Positions 14,816 through 24,167 of a stretch of 64,000 bases of DNA are shown one piece after another. The stretch spans positions 453,844 to 517,843 of the forward strand of contig NZ_QGGL01000001.1 of the NCBI RefSeq assembly GCF_003148565.1, in the 5' to 3' direction. The position numbers were made by a program, and so were the translations under genes. How positions within the stretch are numbered: the stretch's first letter is position 1; each line of letters starts with the position of its first letter. Source of the DNA: Tumebacillus permanentifrigoris. Its GTDB lineage: Bacteria; Bacillota; Bacilli; Tumebacillales; Tumebacillaceae. The notes under the pieces are model-generated. The model made no database searches and had not been told where the DNA came from. It was given only the letters and a program-made list of their open reading frames with translations.

Positions 14816-16348
14816 ATGTCAGGAAAACAAACGAGACTCGCGCCCGTCGTCATCGGGTTGCTGCTCGGAATGTTCATCGCGGCGCTGGACAACACGATCG
14901 TCTCCACCGCGATGGGCTCGATCGTCGGAGATCTCGGCGGTCTCGACAAATTCGTCTGGGTGACCTCCGCCTACTTGGTCGCCGAGATGGCCGGCATGCC
15001 GATCTTCGGGAAGCTGTCCGACATGTATGGACGGAAGCGCTTTTTCGTCCTCGGGATCGGGTTGTTCCTGCTCGGGTCGATTCTCTGCGGTACGGCACAG
15101 AACATCGTACAACTGAGCATCTACCGGGCGATCCAAGGGATCGGCGGCAGTGCGCTGATGCCGATCGCCTTCACGATCGTCTGGGATGTGTTCCCGCCTT
15201 CCTTGCGGGCCAAGATGAGCGGGATCTTTGGCGCGGTGTTCGGTCTGTCCAGTATCTTCGGGCCGCTGTTGGGCGCGTACATTACCGATTACATCAACTG
15301 GCGCTGGGTGTTCTACATCAACGTTCCGCTCGGTCTCGTCGCGCTGGGTCTGATCACGGTCTTCTACCGCGAATCACTCCAGCACTCCGCACAAAAAATC
15401 GACTGGTGGGGCGCGAGCACGTTGGTCTCCTCTGTCGTCTCGCTGATGTTCGCACTGGAACTGGGCGGCAATAAGTACGCGTGGGACTCCCCGCAGATCC
15501 TCTCGCTGTTTGCGGCGTTTGGCTTGCTGTTCGTCGGCTTCCTCTATGCGGAGACCAAGGCGGAAGACCCGATCATCCCGTTCCAGATGTTCAAGCGTCG
15601 GCTGTTTGCCGCCACGAACCTCGTCGGGCTGTTCTATGGCGCTACATTCCTCGTCTCCACGGTGTACATCCCGATCTACATCCAAGGGGTGATGGGCGGT
15701 ACGGCGACGAATTCCGGCCTGCTGTTGCTGCCGATGATGGTCGGCACGACGATTGCAGCACCGCTGGGGGCGCAGTTCTCCAGCAAGTTTAGTTACCGCA
15801 ACATCATGATCCTCTCGACGGCGATCCTCGTGACCGGGATTTGTCTGCTCGGGACGCTGACGACGGAGACGTCGCGCACGTTGGTCACGGTCTATATGGT
15901 CATCATCGGCCTCGGCACCGGGGCTTCGTTCTCGGTGCTCAGCATGGCGGCGATTCACAACATCGACGCGAGACAGCGCGGCACGGCGAGTTCGACCAAC
16001 TCGTTCCTCCGCTCGTTCGGGATGACGCTGGGGATTACGATCTTCGGGGTCATCCAGCGGAATCTGTTCACTGACAAGATGACCGCGTCGCTCGGTGCTG
16101 CCCAGTTCGGTGGTGCAGACGCTTCCAGCGACCCGCGTGGTCTGCTCTCCCCGGTTGCGCGGGCGCTGATCCCTGCTCCGGTGCTGGAGAAGATCACGGA
16201 GGCCCTGTCCGCATCGATTGCCACGACGTTCCTCTGGACGCTGGTGCCGGCCCTGATTGCCTTCGGATTTGTCCTGATGATGGGCAAGGAGAAAATGGTG
16301 CCAGAAGCGGTGCAACAGATGCCCCCTGCGAAGAGTGTGGAGGCGTAA
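14816..16348 (+). CDS. MFS multidrug exporter (DHA2, EmrB/QacA type)
   Basis: 510 residues; the ATG at 14816 has AAAGGAAG about 11 nt upstream. About 14 transmembrane helices. Motif C of proton antiporters is visible as IFGPLLGAYITDYINWRWVF, and the A-like motif as GKLSDMYGRKRFF between helices 2 and 3. The opening helix holds LDNTIVSTAM (DHA2 motif D1). Such pumps expel cationic or lipophilic drugs with the proton gradient. It is monocistronic and ends at a strong terminator. No regulator is adjacent. Confidence 0.9.
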   Translation: MSGKQTRLAPVVIGLLLGMFIAALDNTIVSTAMGSIVGDLGGLDKFVWVTSAYLVAEMAGMPIFGKLSDMYGRKRFFVLGIGLFLLGSILCGTAQNIVQLSIYRAIQGIGGSALMPIAFTIVWDVFPPSLRAKMSGIFGAVFGLSSIFGPLLGAYITDYINWRWVFYINVPLGLVALGLITVFYRESLQHSAQKIDWWGASTLVSSVVSLMFALELGGNKYAWDSPQILSLFAAFGLLFVGFLYAETKAEDPIIPFQMFKRRLFAATNLVGLFYGATFLVSTVYIPIYIQGVMGGTATNSGLLLLPMMVGTTIAAPLGAQFSSKFSYRNIMILSTAILVTGICLLGTLTTETSRTLVTVYMVIIGLGTGASFSVLSMAAIHNIDARQRGTASSTNSFLRSFGMTLGITIFGVIQRNLFTDKMTASLGAAQFGGADASSDPRGLLSPVARALIPAPVLEKITEALSASIATTFLWTLVPALIAFGFVLMMGKEKMVPEAVQQMPPAKSVEA

Positions 16349-16359
16349 CTATAGATCGG

Positions 16360-16398
16360 AAAAAAGCTCCTGTGCGTGTGTGCACAGGAGCTTTTTTT
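16360..16398 (+). terminator. Bidirectional terminator
   Basis: AGCTCCTGTGC and GCACAGGAGCT form an 11-bp perfect stem with T7 on the right and A5 on the left, serving the convergent MFS and sugar isomerase genes. Confidence 0.9.
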
Positions 16399-16427
16399 GC
16401 CTACTCGGGTAGGGTTTCATCGTGGCG

Positions 16428-17396
16428 CTAAGCCCACCAGACGTTGTCGTGCTTCTCGCGGATCACCTGTTGCTTCAGGAAGGCAACCGCCTTTTGGAAC
16501 CCTTCGTCAACCGCCATCAGGCTGTCCTCGTGCTCGATGCTGAGCGTGCCGTTGTAGCCGACCAATTGCAGGGCGCTGATGATGTCACGCCATGTTTTTT
16601 CCCCGTGTCCGTAGCCGACGGTGCGGAAAATCCAAGAGCGCTGCAATTCGTCGCGGTAACTCTTGGTGTCGAGCACTCCTTGCAAGGACATGTTGCGGGT
16701 GTCAAATGCGGTGTCTTTGGCATGGAAATGGAAGATCGCGTCCTTTTGCCCCAATTCCTTGATGCACGCCACCGGGTCCATGCCTTGCCAGAACAGGTGG
16801 CTCGGGTCAAAGTTCATGCCGATCGTGTCGCCACAGGTCTCACGCAGGCGCAGCATGGTCTCGGTGTTGTAGACCACGAACCCTGGATGCGCTTCGATGG
16901 CGACGCGCACGCCATGTTCCTGTAAAAACTGGTGCTGGCGGGACCAGTAGGGAATCACTTTCTCCTGCCACTGCCAGTCGAGCACCTTCGTGAACTCCTC
17001 CGGCCACGGGCAGGTCACCCAGACCGGGTTCTGCGACGTGTCGGACTCACCCGGACAGCCGGAGAAAGTGATGACATCCAGACCGCCCAGCTCGGCGGCG
17101 AGGCGCACGGTGTTTTCGAAGTCCTCATGATATTGGCGGGCGACTTCTGCATTCGGATGCAGCGGATTCCCGTGACAGCTGAGGGCGCTGATCTCCAAGC
17201 CGCGATCTTGCACGGCCTGCGCAAATGCACGCAGTTTGGCTTTGTCGGCCAGCAATTCGGCAGGGTCGCAATGCGCCTTGCCCGGATAGCCGCCTGTGCC
17301 GATCTCGACCGTGTCCAGACCGCTTTTCGCCACATAATCGAGCGCTTCGGTCAAGGATCGATCCCCGAACAGCACCATAAATACACCCAGTTTCAT
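16428..17396 (-). CDS. Sugar phosphate isomerase/epimerase-like TIM barrel protein
   Basis: 322 residues, AP endonuclease 2-like TIM barrel. Metal-site motifs include IEAHPGFVVYN, MNFDPSHLFWQGMDP, IFHFHAKDT and LSIEHEDSLM, matching Glu, Asp/His, His and Glu ligands of the IolE/IolH/xylose isomerase-like group. The family isomerises or epimerises sugars and keto-inositols. It is last in the operon Gfo/Idh-ThuA-isomerase, 26 nt after ThuA. With these partners it probably handles a keto-sugar. Confidence 0.85.
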   Translation of the reverse strand: MKLGVFMVLFGDRSLTEALDYVAKSGLDTVEIGTGGYPGKAHCDPAELLADKAKLRAFAQAVQDRGLEISALSCHGNPLHPNAEVARQYHEDFENTVRLAAELGGLDVITFSGCPGESDTSQNPVWVTCPWPEEFTKVLDWQWQEKVIPYWSRQHQFLQEHGVRVAIEAHPGFVVYNTETMLRLRETCGDTIGMNFDPSHLFWQGMDPVACIKELGQKDAIFHFHAKDTAFDTRNMSLQGVLDTKSYRDELQRSWIFRTVGYGHGEKTWRDIISALQLVGYNGTLSIEHEDSLMAVDEGFQKAVAFLKQQVIREKHDNVWWA

Positions 17397-17422
17397 CTCG
17401 TTCCCTTCCTCTCACGTTGCGA

Positions 17423-18160
17423 TTAGGCTTCTTGGTTGGTCAGCACTTCCAACGGTTTGGCATTGCCGTAGACCGGTGTCGGCCCTTGCGTCGAATGCGC
17501 CCAGTTTACCGCATTGGCGATCACTTTTTGAATCTGGGCGTTGTGATAGGTCGGATGGGTTTCATGGCCAGGGCGGAAGTAGAAGATCTTGCCGCCACCA
17601 CGGCGGAACGTGCAACCGCTGCGGAACACTTCGCCGCCAGCAAACCACGAGACCATCACCAATTCATCAGGAGTCGGGATATCAAAGTGCTCCCCGTACA
17701 TCTCCTCGTGCTCCAGATCGATATACTCCCCGATCCCACTGACGATCGGATGCGTCGGATCGACGACCCACAGGCGTTCATTCTCGCCCGCTTCCCGCCA
17801 CTTCAGATCACAGGACGTCCCCATCAGGCGCTTGAAGACTTTCGAGAAATGGCCGGAGTGCAGGACGATCAGCCCCATGCCCTTCCAGACGCGCTCCACC
17901 ACTTTGGCTACCACCGCGTCGCTCACTTCATCATGCGCGACATGGCCCCACCAGATCAGCACATCTGTCGCGTCCAGCACAGCGTCTGTCAGCCCGTGTT
18001 CCGGCTCATCGAGCGTGGCGGTGCGCACAGCGTGTCCTTGCTCAGCGAGCGGTTCGGCGATCGCCTGATGAATTCCGTTCGGGTAGACCTCCCGCACCTT
18101 TTCGTTTTTCAGTTCGTGCCGATATTCATTCCAGACCGTAACGCGGATTCCTGTGCTCAT
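17423..18160 (-). CDS. ThuA domain protein (sugar utilisation)
   Basis: 245 residues with the ThuA class I glutamine amidotransferase-like fold: [10 protein letters not shown] at the start, [43 protein letters not shown] and HPTYHN. In trehalose utilisation ThuA works with ThuB, a Gfo/Idh/MocA enzyme, on 3-keto-disaccharides. The gene order here (a Gfo/Idh/MocA gene 5 nt upstream) fits that pairing. The glutaminase Cys is replaced by Ser or His in this family, so amidotransferase activity is not expected. Confidence 0.87.
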   Translation of the reverse strand: MSTGIRVTVWNEYRHELKNEKVREVYPNGIHQAIAEPLAEQGHAVRTATLDEPEHGLTDAVLDATDVLIWWGHVAHDEVSDAVVAKVVERVWKGMGLIVLHSGHFSKVFKRLMGTSCDLKWREAGENERLWVVDPTHPIVSGIGEYIDLEHEEMYGEHFDIPTPDELVMVSWFAGGEVFRSGCTFRRGGGKIFYFRPGHETHPTYHNAQIQKVIANAVNWAHSTQGPTPVYGNAKPLEVLTNQEA

Positions 18161-18165
18161 CTCGG

Positions 18166-19266
18166 TTATCTCCTTTGTCCTGATTCATCGAAATAAATCG
18201 CCTCGCCCGTTTTGGCGGAGTCATAGATCGCCTGCAAGATCTCCGTCACCACCAACGCTTCCTCCGGTTTCACAACCGGCTCGGTGTCTTCGAGGATCGA
18301 CCGAATCCAAGATCGCGCTTCCAGATCAGCGGCGCTCTCCGTACTGCCGTCATAGAAGTCCACGCCCTTGCCTTCCAACTCGATCTCACGCGTGTACAAG
18401 CGACCGAGGTCCTCTCCGTTGATGCGCAGACCATTCAGCATGTCAGCGCCACCCTTGGTGCCGGACAGCGTACATTTCGCTTCCCCCGTTTGCAACGAGT
18501 TCAGCGCCCAGCTCGATTCGAGCACGATCGTCGCCCCATCCTGCATGACGATGAAGCCAAATGCCGAGTCTTCCACCGTGAACTTCTCAGGGTCCCACGG
18601 GCCCCACGCATTGGCCGCGTTTTTCATCTTGCCCAGTTGATGATGGGTGGTGCCGACCACCAGTTTCGGCTTGTAGTTGTTCATCATCCACAGCGTCAGG
18701 TCCAGCGCGTGTGTCCCGATGTCGATCAGCGGGCCACCGCCCTGCTTCTCCTCATCCAAGAACACGCCCCACGTCGGCACCGCACGGCGGCGGATCGCAT
18801 GCGCCTTCGCATAATAGATGTGACCCAAGTCGCCACGCTCACAGATCTCGTGCAAGTAGCGGCTGTCGCTGCGGAAACGGTTTTGGTACCCGATCGACAG
18901 CTTCTTGCCCGTGCGGCGCGCCGCTTCGACCATCGCCTTGGCACCGGCGACCGTCTTGTCCATCGGCTTTTCACACATGACATGCTTGCCTGCTTCCAGA
19001 GCAGCCACCGTGATCTCCGCGTGCGTGTCATTCGGCGTGCAGATATGTACCACGTCGATCGAGGCATCCTGCAGCAGTTCTCGATAATCGGTATAGACTT
19101 TTCCGTCCTCGTTGCCAAAGTCCGCCCGTGCGGAGATGGCGGCACTCTCTACGATGTCACAAAAAGCAACCATCTCCACCTCGGCCAGTTTCTTCAGACT
19201 CGCCATGTGCTTACCACGCGCAATGCCATTGCAACCGATGATGCCTACTCTAAGTTTTTGAGTCAC
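18166..19266 (-). CDS. Gfo/Idh/MocA family sugar oxidoreductase
   Basis: 366 residues from a GTG start at 19266 with GGAGGG 6 nt upstream. The N-terminal Rossmann domain begins [33 protein letters not shown] carries the catalytic-site Lys motif EKP, and [18 protein letters not shown] contains the DxxxH motif. These enzymes oxidise or reduce sugar carbons with NAD(P). First gene of the operon with ThuA and an isomerase. Two palindromes of LacI type lie in its promoter region, facing the divergent regulator gene. Confidence 0.9.
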   Translation of the reverse strand: MTQKLRVGIIGCNGIARGKHMASLKKLAEVEMVAFCDIVESAAISARADFGNEDGKVYTDYRELLQDASIDVVHICTPNDTHAEITVAALEAGKHVMCEKPMDKTVAGAKAMVEAARRTGKKLSIGYQNRFRSDSRYLHEICERGDLGHIYYAKAHAIRRRAVPTWGVFLDEEKQGGGPLIDIGTHALDLTLWMMNNYKPKLVVGTTHHQLGKMKNAANAWGPWDPEKFTVEDSAFGFIVMQDGATIVLESSWALNSLQTGEAKCTLSGTKGGADMLNGLRINGEDLGRLYTREIELEGKGVDFYDGSTESAADLEARSWIRSILEDTEPVVKPEEALVVTEILQAIYDSAKTGEAIYFDESGQRR

Positions 19267-19287
19267 GTTGATCCCTCCAGGTCGGAT

Positions 19288-19297
19288 AAAACGTTTT
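19288..19297. promoter_or_regulatory. LacI-family operator 1 (candidate)
   Basis: Palindrome AAAACGTTTT with the central CG step of LacI-family operators, 22 nt upstream of the Gfo gene start. Confidence 0.6.
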
Positions 19298-19341
19298 CTA
19301 GCGTTGATGTCCATATGGGATAGACCGCCTCATCAGCGCTC

Positions 19342-19355
19342 AGAAAACGTTTTCT
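19342..19355. promoter_or_regulatory. LacI-family operator 2 (candidate)
   Basis: Perfect 14-bp palindrome AGAAAACGTTTTCT in the divergent promoter region between the Gfo operon and the regulator, 45 nt from operator 1. Confidence 0.7.
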
Positions 19356-19459
19356 TGCTGAGAATTTCTCATAAATCTAATCTTTTGTCAACTACTCACT
19401 TGCTCGTGTGTGCCATTTTCAGGTACATTGGTCTCAGTGCAAGAGGAAGAGGTGTGAGT

Positions 19460-20488
19460 ATGAACCCTACGATTCATGATGTGGCGAAACAGGCCAATGT
19501 CTCGATCTCCACCGTTTCCCGTGTGTTCAACAACCCGGATTCTGTTGGCAAGGAGATGCGCGAGCGCGTCCTGCAAGTGATCGAGGAGCTAGGATACGCG
19601 CCGAATCCGTTTGCCTCCGGGCTGCGCGACAACCGCAGCATGGTCATCGTAGCGATGATTCCCGATATCCGAAATTCTTATTATGCCGAGATGTTGTCGG
19701 GGATTGAGGAAGTGGCGCTCTCCAAGCGCTACAACGTGATCATCTGCAACACGATCCAAAACGAGGAACGGTTCTTGGAGTATGTAAAATACTTTGTGAA
19801 AAAGAAAGTCGATGGTCTGATTTTTGCCAGCACCGAGATCACCGAGTTTTATAAAAAGAATTTCGATGCCTTGAACATCCCCGTGGTGCTGGCCTCGACA
19901 GAAGGCCGGGCGTGGGACCTCCCCTCTGTACGGGTCGATGATGTGCAAGCGAGTTACGATGCGACGACATTTTTGATCAACAACGGGCATCAGGAGATCG
20001 GGTTTATCAGCGGCCCCTCGCACCTGCTCGTCCCCAATGTGCAACGCTATGAAGGGTATCGCAAGGCGATGCAGGACCACCAAGTGCCGGTCTCAGAGCA
20101 ACATGTCGTCTATGCCGAGATGACTTTTGACGCGGGCTATGAAGCGATGTCGCGCCTGTATGCGAAGATGCCGCACCTCACAGCGGTCTATGCGGCGAGC
20201 GATGCGATGGCGATCGGCGCGATGAAGTTTTTGCATGAGCAAGGTCTGGAAGTCCCGCGCCATGTGTCGGTGATGGGGTTTGACAATCTCGAACTCTCGC
20301 GGATGATCTCCCCCGGGCTGACCACCGTTGCCCAAAACATCTATGAGATCGGCAAGTCCGCGGGCGAGTTGCTTTTTCAAGGCATTGAAAACCGCGACCA
20401 AGACCTGCAGAGCGTCACGATCGCCCACGAGATCATCGTGCGCGGGACGGTTCGGAATCGACGGCTGAAGTCCGACTCCGAGCGGTAA
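19460..20488 (+). CDS. LacI-family transcriptional regulator
   Basis: 342 residues; ATG at 19460 after AAGAGGTG. The N-terminus is the helix-turn-helix TIHDVAKQANVSISTVSRVF followed by the hinge GYAPNPFASGL. The rest is a periplasmic-binding-protein-like sensor domain with AVYAASDAMAIGAMKFL and VSVMGFDNLELSRM. It lies between the two sugar operons and is divergent from the Gfo operon. Operators AGAAAACGTTTTCT and AAAACGTTTT lie beside it and a third variant precedes the transporter operon, so it likely represses all three units until a sugar ligand appears. The ligand is unknown. Confidence 0.92.
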   Translation: MNPTIHDVAKQANVSISTVSRVFNNPDSVGKEMRERVLQVIEELGYAPNPFASGLRDNRSMVIVAMIPDIRNSYYAEMLSGIEEVALSKRYNVIICNTIQNEERFLEYVKYFVKKKVDGLIFASTEITEFYKKNFDALNIPVVLASTEGRAWDLPSVRVDDVQASYDATTFLINNGHQEIGFISGPSHLLVPNVQRYEGYRKAMQDHQVPVSEQHVVYAEMTFDAGYEAMSRLYAKMPHLTAVYAASDAMAIGAMKFLHEQGLEVPRHVSVMGFDNLELSRMISPGLTTVAQNIYEIGKSAGELLFQGIENRDQDLQSVTIAHEIIVRGTVRNRRLKSDSER

Positions 20489-20490
20489 AA

Positions 20491-20528
20491 AGCCGCGAGA
20501 TCCCTTGCACGAAGGGATCTCGCTTTTT
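20491..20528 (+). terminator. Bidirectional terminator
   Basis: GCGAGATCCCTT, 5-nt loop, AAGGGATCTCGC with TTTTT on the right and AAAAA on the left; shared by the regulator and the convergent transporter operon. Confidence 0.9.
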
Positions 20529-20534
20529 CCACCT

Positions 20535-21341
20535 CTAGAGCCCGGCGCGCTCCAGACACCGCTTCACATACTCCACCGAATCCCGATACCGCTCTACCTC
20601 TGGAGTCCCCATCACACGGCACTCGAACACCAAGTCCCCCGCATACTCGATCTCCTGGAGCACCTGAAACGCGGACACAAAGTCCAGATGCCCGTCACCC
20701 GGTTGGTAGCGGTGGCTGTCCGCGAGGTGGATGTGCCCCAGATACGCCTGCGCCCTGCGGAGGCTGTCCTCGATGCTCGCTTCCTCGATGTTCATGTGGT
20801 AGAGGTCGGCAATCACTTTCACATGCGAAAATTGCCCCTCCTCCAACAGCGAGACCGCATCGGAGAGTTTGTTGATCATGTGATCCTCATAGCGGTTGAG
20901 CGGTTCCAGATACAGATATGTGCCCGTCGCCTGCGCCACTCGGTTGATCCGCTCCAGCGAGTCCAACAGCACCTGCCGATCCTGCTCCTCCGACCTCGGC
21001 GGGATCATCGGAGGCAGCCGCTTGGAGAACATCCCCCATGCGGCCGGCACGACGATCCCCCTGCCGGAGAGTTCCGCGAGGCGCTTGAGAATTTCCCCGA
21101 TCTCCGCAATCGCTTGTTGCCGCCGTTCCTCCTGAAAATCCCCAATCCACCCCTGATACCCACCACAAGCCGTGGAGATCGGGACACCCGTCTCGCGGAT
21201 GGCCGCCTTCAGTTCCGCAAAACGTTCCAGCACAGCCTTCCCATCGACTTCAAACGTTTCAAATCCCATCAGTCGGATCGTGCGCAACTTGCCAGCGAAG
21301 TCGGCGGGAAAAAACGGTTTGTCCTGCGTCCCGATCCTCAC
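20535..21341 (-). CDS. Sugar phosphate isomerase/epimerase-like TIM barrel protein
   Basis: 268 residues, GTG start overlapping the dehydrogenase stop by 4 nt (GTGA). Xylose isomerase-like TIM barrel: YLYLEPLNRYEDHMIN (Glu ligand), KVIADLYHMNIEE (Asp/His), GHIHLADSHRYQPGDGH (His) and LVFECRVMG (Glu). The set of ligands matches D-tagatose 3-epimerase-like and hydroxypyruvate isomerase-like enzymes. It is last in the five-gene transporter operon. It is not close to the other isomerase-like gene of this locus, so the two may act on different intermediates. Confidence 0.85.
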   Translation of the reverse strand: MRIGTQDKPFFPADFAGKLRTIRLMGFETFEVDGKAVLERFAELKAAIRETGVPISTACGGYQGWIGDFQEERRQQAIAEIGEILKRLAELSGRGIVVPAAWGMFSKRLPPMIPPRSEEQDRQVLLDSLERINRVAQATGTYLYLEPLNRYEDHMINKLSDAVSLLEEGQFSHVKVIADLYHMNIEEASIEDSLRRAQAYLGHIHLADSHRYQPGDGHLDFVSAFQVLQEIEYAGDLVFECRVMGTPEVERYRDSVEYVKRCLERAGL

Positions 21342-22414
21342 GCGCCTCCGCCCTCCTGCTCGAAGCGAATGCCCAACTTGATGCTCAACTCCGGGCTCCG
21401 GTCGACATACTCACAATATGCGGCAGCCGATTCCTCGAACGCGACCACGGGGGTCACGATCCCTTCACAATCCAGTTTGCCGGAGCTGAGCATGTCCCAA
21501 CAGACATCCTCGATCCGCCGGCGATTCCAGCGCGGGCTGTCCGGGTTCGGTTCGCTGGCGACGCGGGAAAACACGATCTTCGCATTGTTAAAATGCGCCT
21601 CTCGTCCCAGATCGAGACCCCCACTCCATGCCCTCGCCCACCCGACATACGCGATCGTTCCCCCATACGCCAAGCCTCGGAGCGCGGCTTGCAGCGCATG
21701 AGCGTTGGCGCTGGTTTCGATGATCACATCGACGCCGAGCTTGCCGGTCGCTTTTTTCAAAGCCAACCCGACATCCTCCGTCAGCGGGTCGAAGGCATCG
21801 TCCACACCCGCTTGTAACGCAACGTCTCGTCGAATGGCAATCGGGTCGACGACGGCGACATAACTAGCCCCGCACTGCTTCGCCATCTGCGCCGCCAATT
21901 GCCCGATCGCCCCCAAGCCGATCACCGCCACACGGTCGCCTGCCCGCATCTGCGAATCGCGGATACCGCCCAAAGCAAATTGCGCAGGGTCATAGCAGAC
22001 TGCGTTTTTCCAGGACATCCCCGCTGGGAGTTTGCGCAGCCGGAAATTGTCCACCGCAGGCACGATCTGCGTCTCGCGAATGCCGCCATAGCTGCAGACC
22101 AGATCCCCGACGAGATAGTCCTGCACATCCGCCCCCACTTCGCGAATCACGCCGACCCATTGATTCCCCAGATTCCACTCTCCGAACTTGACGCCCTTGT
22201 CCGCTTGGGTTGCTCGTGGCAAAAACAACTGCCATTCCGCATCGTATTGCTCGTCTAAAAAAGGGGTCTCCCCGCGAAAGTCCGCCAGTTCCGATCCGTG
22301 CTTCGGGGACGCGTATTGAACCTGTACCCGAACTTCATGCGGCAAAATCGGGCGGTCTTGATAGGACAAGAGGGCGGCCTCACGAGGCGCGACCGCGACC
22401 AGTTGTTTGTACAT
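21338..22414 (-). CDS. MDR-superfamily dehydrogenase lacking zinc ligands
   Basis: 358 residues, medium-chain dehydrogenase fold with the NAD-binding motif VAVIGLGAIGQLAAQMAK. The usual catalytic zinc site is absent: the normal Cys-Gly-x-Asp region reads SPKHGSELADFRG with no Cys, and the GHE motif reads GNQ. The four-Cys structural zinc loop is also missing. It could oxidise a sugar or polyol without zinc, or act as a reductase. It is co-operonic with ABC permeases and an isomerase. The function within the sugar pathway is inferred. Confidence 0.82.
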   Translation of the reverse strand: MYKQLVAVAPREAALLSYQDRPILPHEVRVQVQYASPKHGSELADFRGETPFLDEQYDAEWQLFLPRATQADKGVKFGEWNLGNQWVGVIREVGADVQDYLVGDLVCSYGGIRETQIVPAVDNFRLRKLPAGMSWKNAVCYDPAQFALGGIRDSQMRAGDRVAVIGLGAIGQLAAQMAKQCGASYVAVVDPIAIRRDVALQAGVDDAFDPLTEDVGLALKKATGKLGVDVIIETSANAHALQAALRGLAYGGTIAYVGWARAWSGGLDLGREAHFNNAKIVFSRVASEPNPDSPRWNRRRIEDVCWDMLSSGKLDCEGIVTPVVAFEESAAAYCEYVDRSPELSIKLGIRFEQEGGGA

Positions 22415-22442
22415 CTCCCAATCCCTCCATTTCCTTGGGTTG

Positions 22443-23285
22443 CTACCCTTTTACCCCTCCATCGGTCAAACCGCCCGTGAAGTACCTTTCCATGAAACCA
22501 AACATCAAGACCACCGGCAGGGCGGTCAACAGCGAGGCTGCCATCATCCGTCCCCACACGTAATGTTTCGTGTGGAACAGGTGACTGAGTCCGATCGGCA
22601 GCGTCATGTTGTCCTCCGACGTGATGAACACGGATGCGAATAGATAATCATTCCAAGCAATCATAAATACATAGACAAATACAGAAACGATCGCCGGCAT
22701 CGAGAGCGGCAGGACAATTTTGTAGATGACCTGCACCCGGCTCAACCCGTCGATCAGGGCTGCTTCCTCCAGCGATTCGGGAATTGTGCGGAAATAATTG
22801 CCGAGCATATAGAGAGTCACCGGCATCGTCAGGACCAGATAGGTGATGATCAGGGAGAGTTTGGTGTCGTAGAGGCCCGCCAAATTGACCATCTTGAACA
22901 ACGGAACGACCAACAACACCCCGGAGAACATGTAGATCATCAAGACCCCTTTTTGCAACACCCCGCGCCCCTTGTATTCCAATCGCGCAAAACTATACGC
23001 GCCCATGATGCCGACGATCAGTGACAACAGAGCTGTGATGAATGAGATCTCAAAACTGTTTTTGAAATACGTCCAAAAGGGAAAGACAGACGGATTCAGC
23101 ACATCTCGGAAATGTTCGAACGTAATCGTGCTCGGAATCAAGTGTGGAATGACGGAGATGGCGTCCTCATTGGATTTCAAGGACGTACTGAGCATGACCA
23201 GAAAGGGAAAAACCGTCGTGACAACGGTCAGCGTGACGAGGGTGTAGAGGATGATGCGATTGACCAGCTTGTTTCGCGTTACCAT
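22443..23285 (-). CDS. Carbohydrate ABC transporter permease (MalG type)
   Basis: 280 residues, six membrane helices, EAA loop EEAALIDGLSRVQVIYKIVL and the ending TGGLTDGGVKG typical of MalG-type permeases. It overlaps the MalF-type gene by 7 nt. Part of a CUT1 importer whose ATPase is not encoded here. Confidence 0.92.
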   Translation of the reverse strand: MVTRNKLVNRIILYTLVTLTVVTTVFPFLVMLSTSLKSNEDAISVIPHLIPSTITFEHFRDVLNPSVFPFWTYFKNSFEISFITALLSLIVGIMGAYSFARLEYKGRGVLQKGVLMIYMFSGVLLVVPLFKMVNLAGLYDTKLSLIITYLVLTMPVTLYMLGNYFRTIPESLEEAALIDGLSRVQVIYKIVLPLSMPAIVSVFVYVFMIAWNDYLFASVFITSEDNMTLPIGLSHLFHTKHYVWGRMMAASLLTALPVVLMFGFMERYFTGGLTDGGVKG

Positions 23286-24157
23286 TTCAACACCTTCCTC
23301 ACCGCAATAAGTACGAATACCATGACGAGCGCAAACAAGCTGACGGTGATCGCCGCCGCCAACCCATGATTGTACGTGGAGAAGGCCGTCTCATAGGTGT
23401 ACACACCGACCACCGGGACTTCCTTGGTCAGCAGGTACACTTCATCGAACTTGTAGAAATTCCAGATGAAGCGCAGGATCATCAGTGAGCCGATCACGAA
23501 ACTCAATTCTGGCAGTGTGACGTACCAGAATTTTTTCCACCCATTGGCCCCATCGATCTCGGCTGCCTCCTGCAACGATGCGTCCACCGTCTGCAATTTG
23601 GCGAGGATCATCATGAAGGCGAACGGGAAGATGTGCCAGATGTCAAACAAGATCACCAGCCAAAAGGACGCACCGGGGGAATCCAGCCAATCGATGCGCT
23701 CTTGGAAAACACCTAACTTGTCAACGAGCGAATAGTTCACCATGCCATACACCGGATTGAACATGTACTGCCAGACAAACACCAAGGAGATGACCGGGGC
23801 CACATACGGGAGCAAGAGGATCGATCGGTAGTAGCGTCTGCCCTTCAAGGGACGATTCAGCAACAGGGCTGCCCCTAGACCGGCCAGTGTCGCCCCGAGC
23901 ACCGTGATCACCGTGTAGAGCAGCGTGATCCAAATCGAGTGCCAAAACGCCGCATCCTGGAGGAGCGTCTGGTAGTTCTCCAAGCCGATAAACAGGTCGG
24001 GTCGGCGTGGATTCAGAGACACTTTGTTGAAGCTCAGCCAGACATTGTACAGCACAGGATAGAAGATCACGGCAGCGACGAGTAAAAATGCTGGGGCGAT
24101 TAAAAGATACCCCAGGCGAGCTTCGCTCGCCTTAAAGGAGTTCCTTTTTTTCTGCAT
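23279..24157 (-). CDS. Carbohydrate ABC transporter permease (MalF type)
   Basis: 292 residues with six membrane segments and the loop QEAAEIDGANGWKKFWYVTL that docks on the ATPase. It lies 10 nt after the binding-protein gene and overlaps the next permease, so translation is coupled. The second CUT1 channel protein of this importer. Confidence 0.92.
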   Translation of the reverse strand: MQKKRNSFKASEARLGYLLIAPAFLLVAAVIFYPVLYNVWLSFNKVSLNPRRPDLFIGLENYQTLLQDAAFWHSIWITLLYTVITVLGATLAGLGAALLLNRPLKGRRYYRSILLLPYVAPVISLVFVWQYMFNPVYGMVNYSLVDKLGVFQERIDWLDSPGASFWLVILFDIWHIFPFAFMMILAKLQTVDASLQEAAEIDGANGWKKFWYVTLPELSFVIGSLMILRFIWNFYKFDEVYLLTKEVPVVGVYTYETAFSTYNHGLAAAITVSLFALVMVFVLIAVRKVLKW

Positions 24158-24167
24158 ACGACCATCC

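Noticed and set aside
22564..22579. parS-like TGTTTCGTGTGGAACA
   Set aside because: 14 of 16 matches, but the two mismatches break the CACGTG core contacted by ParB.
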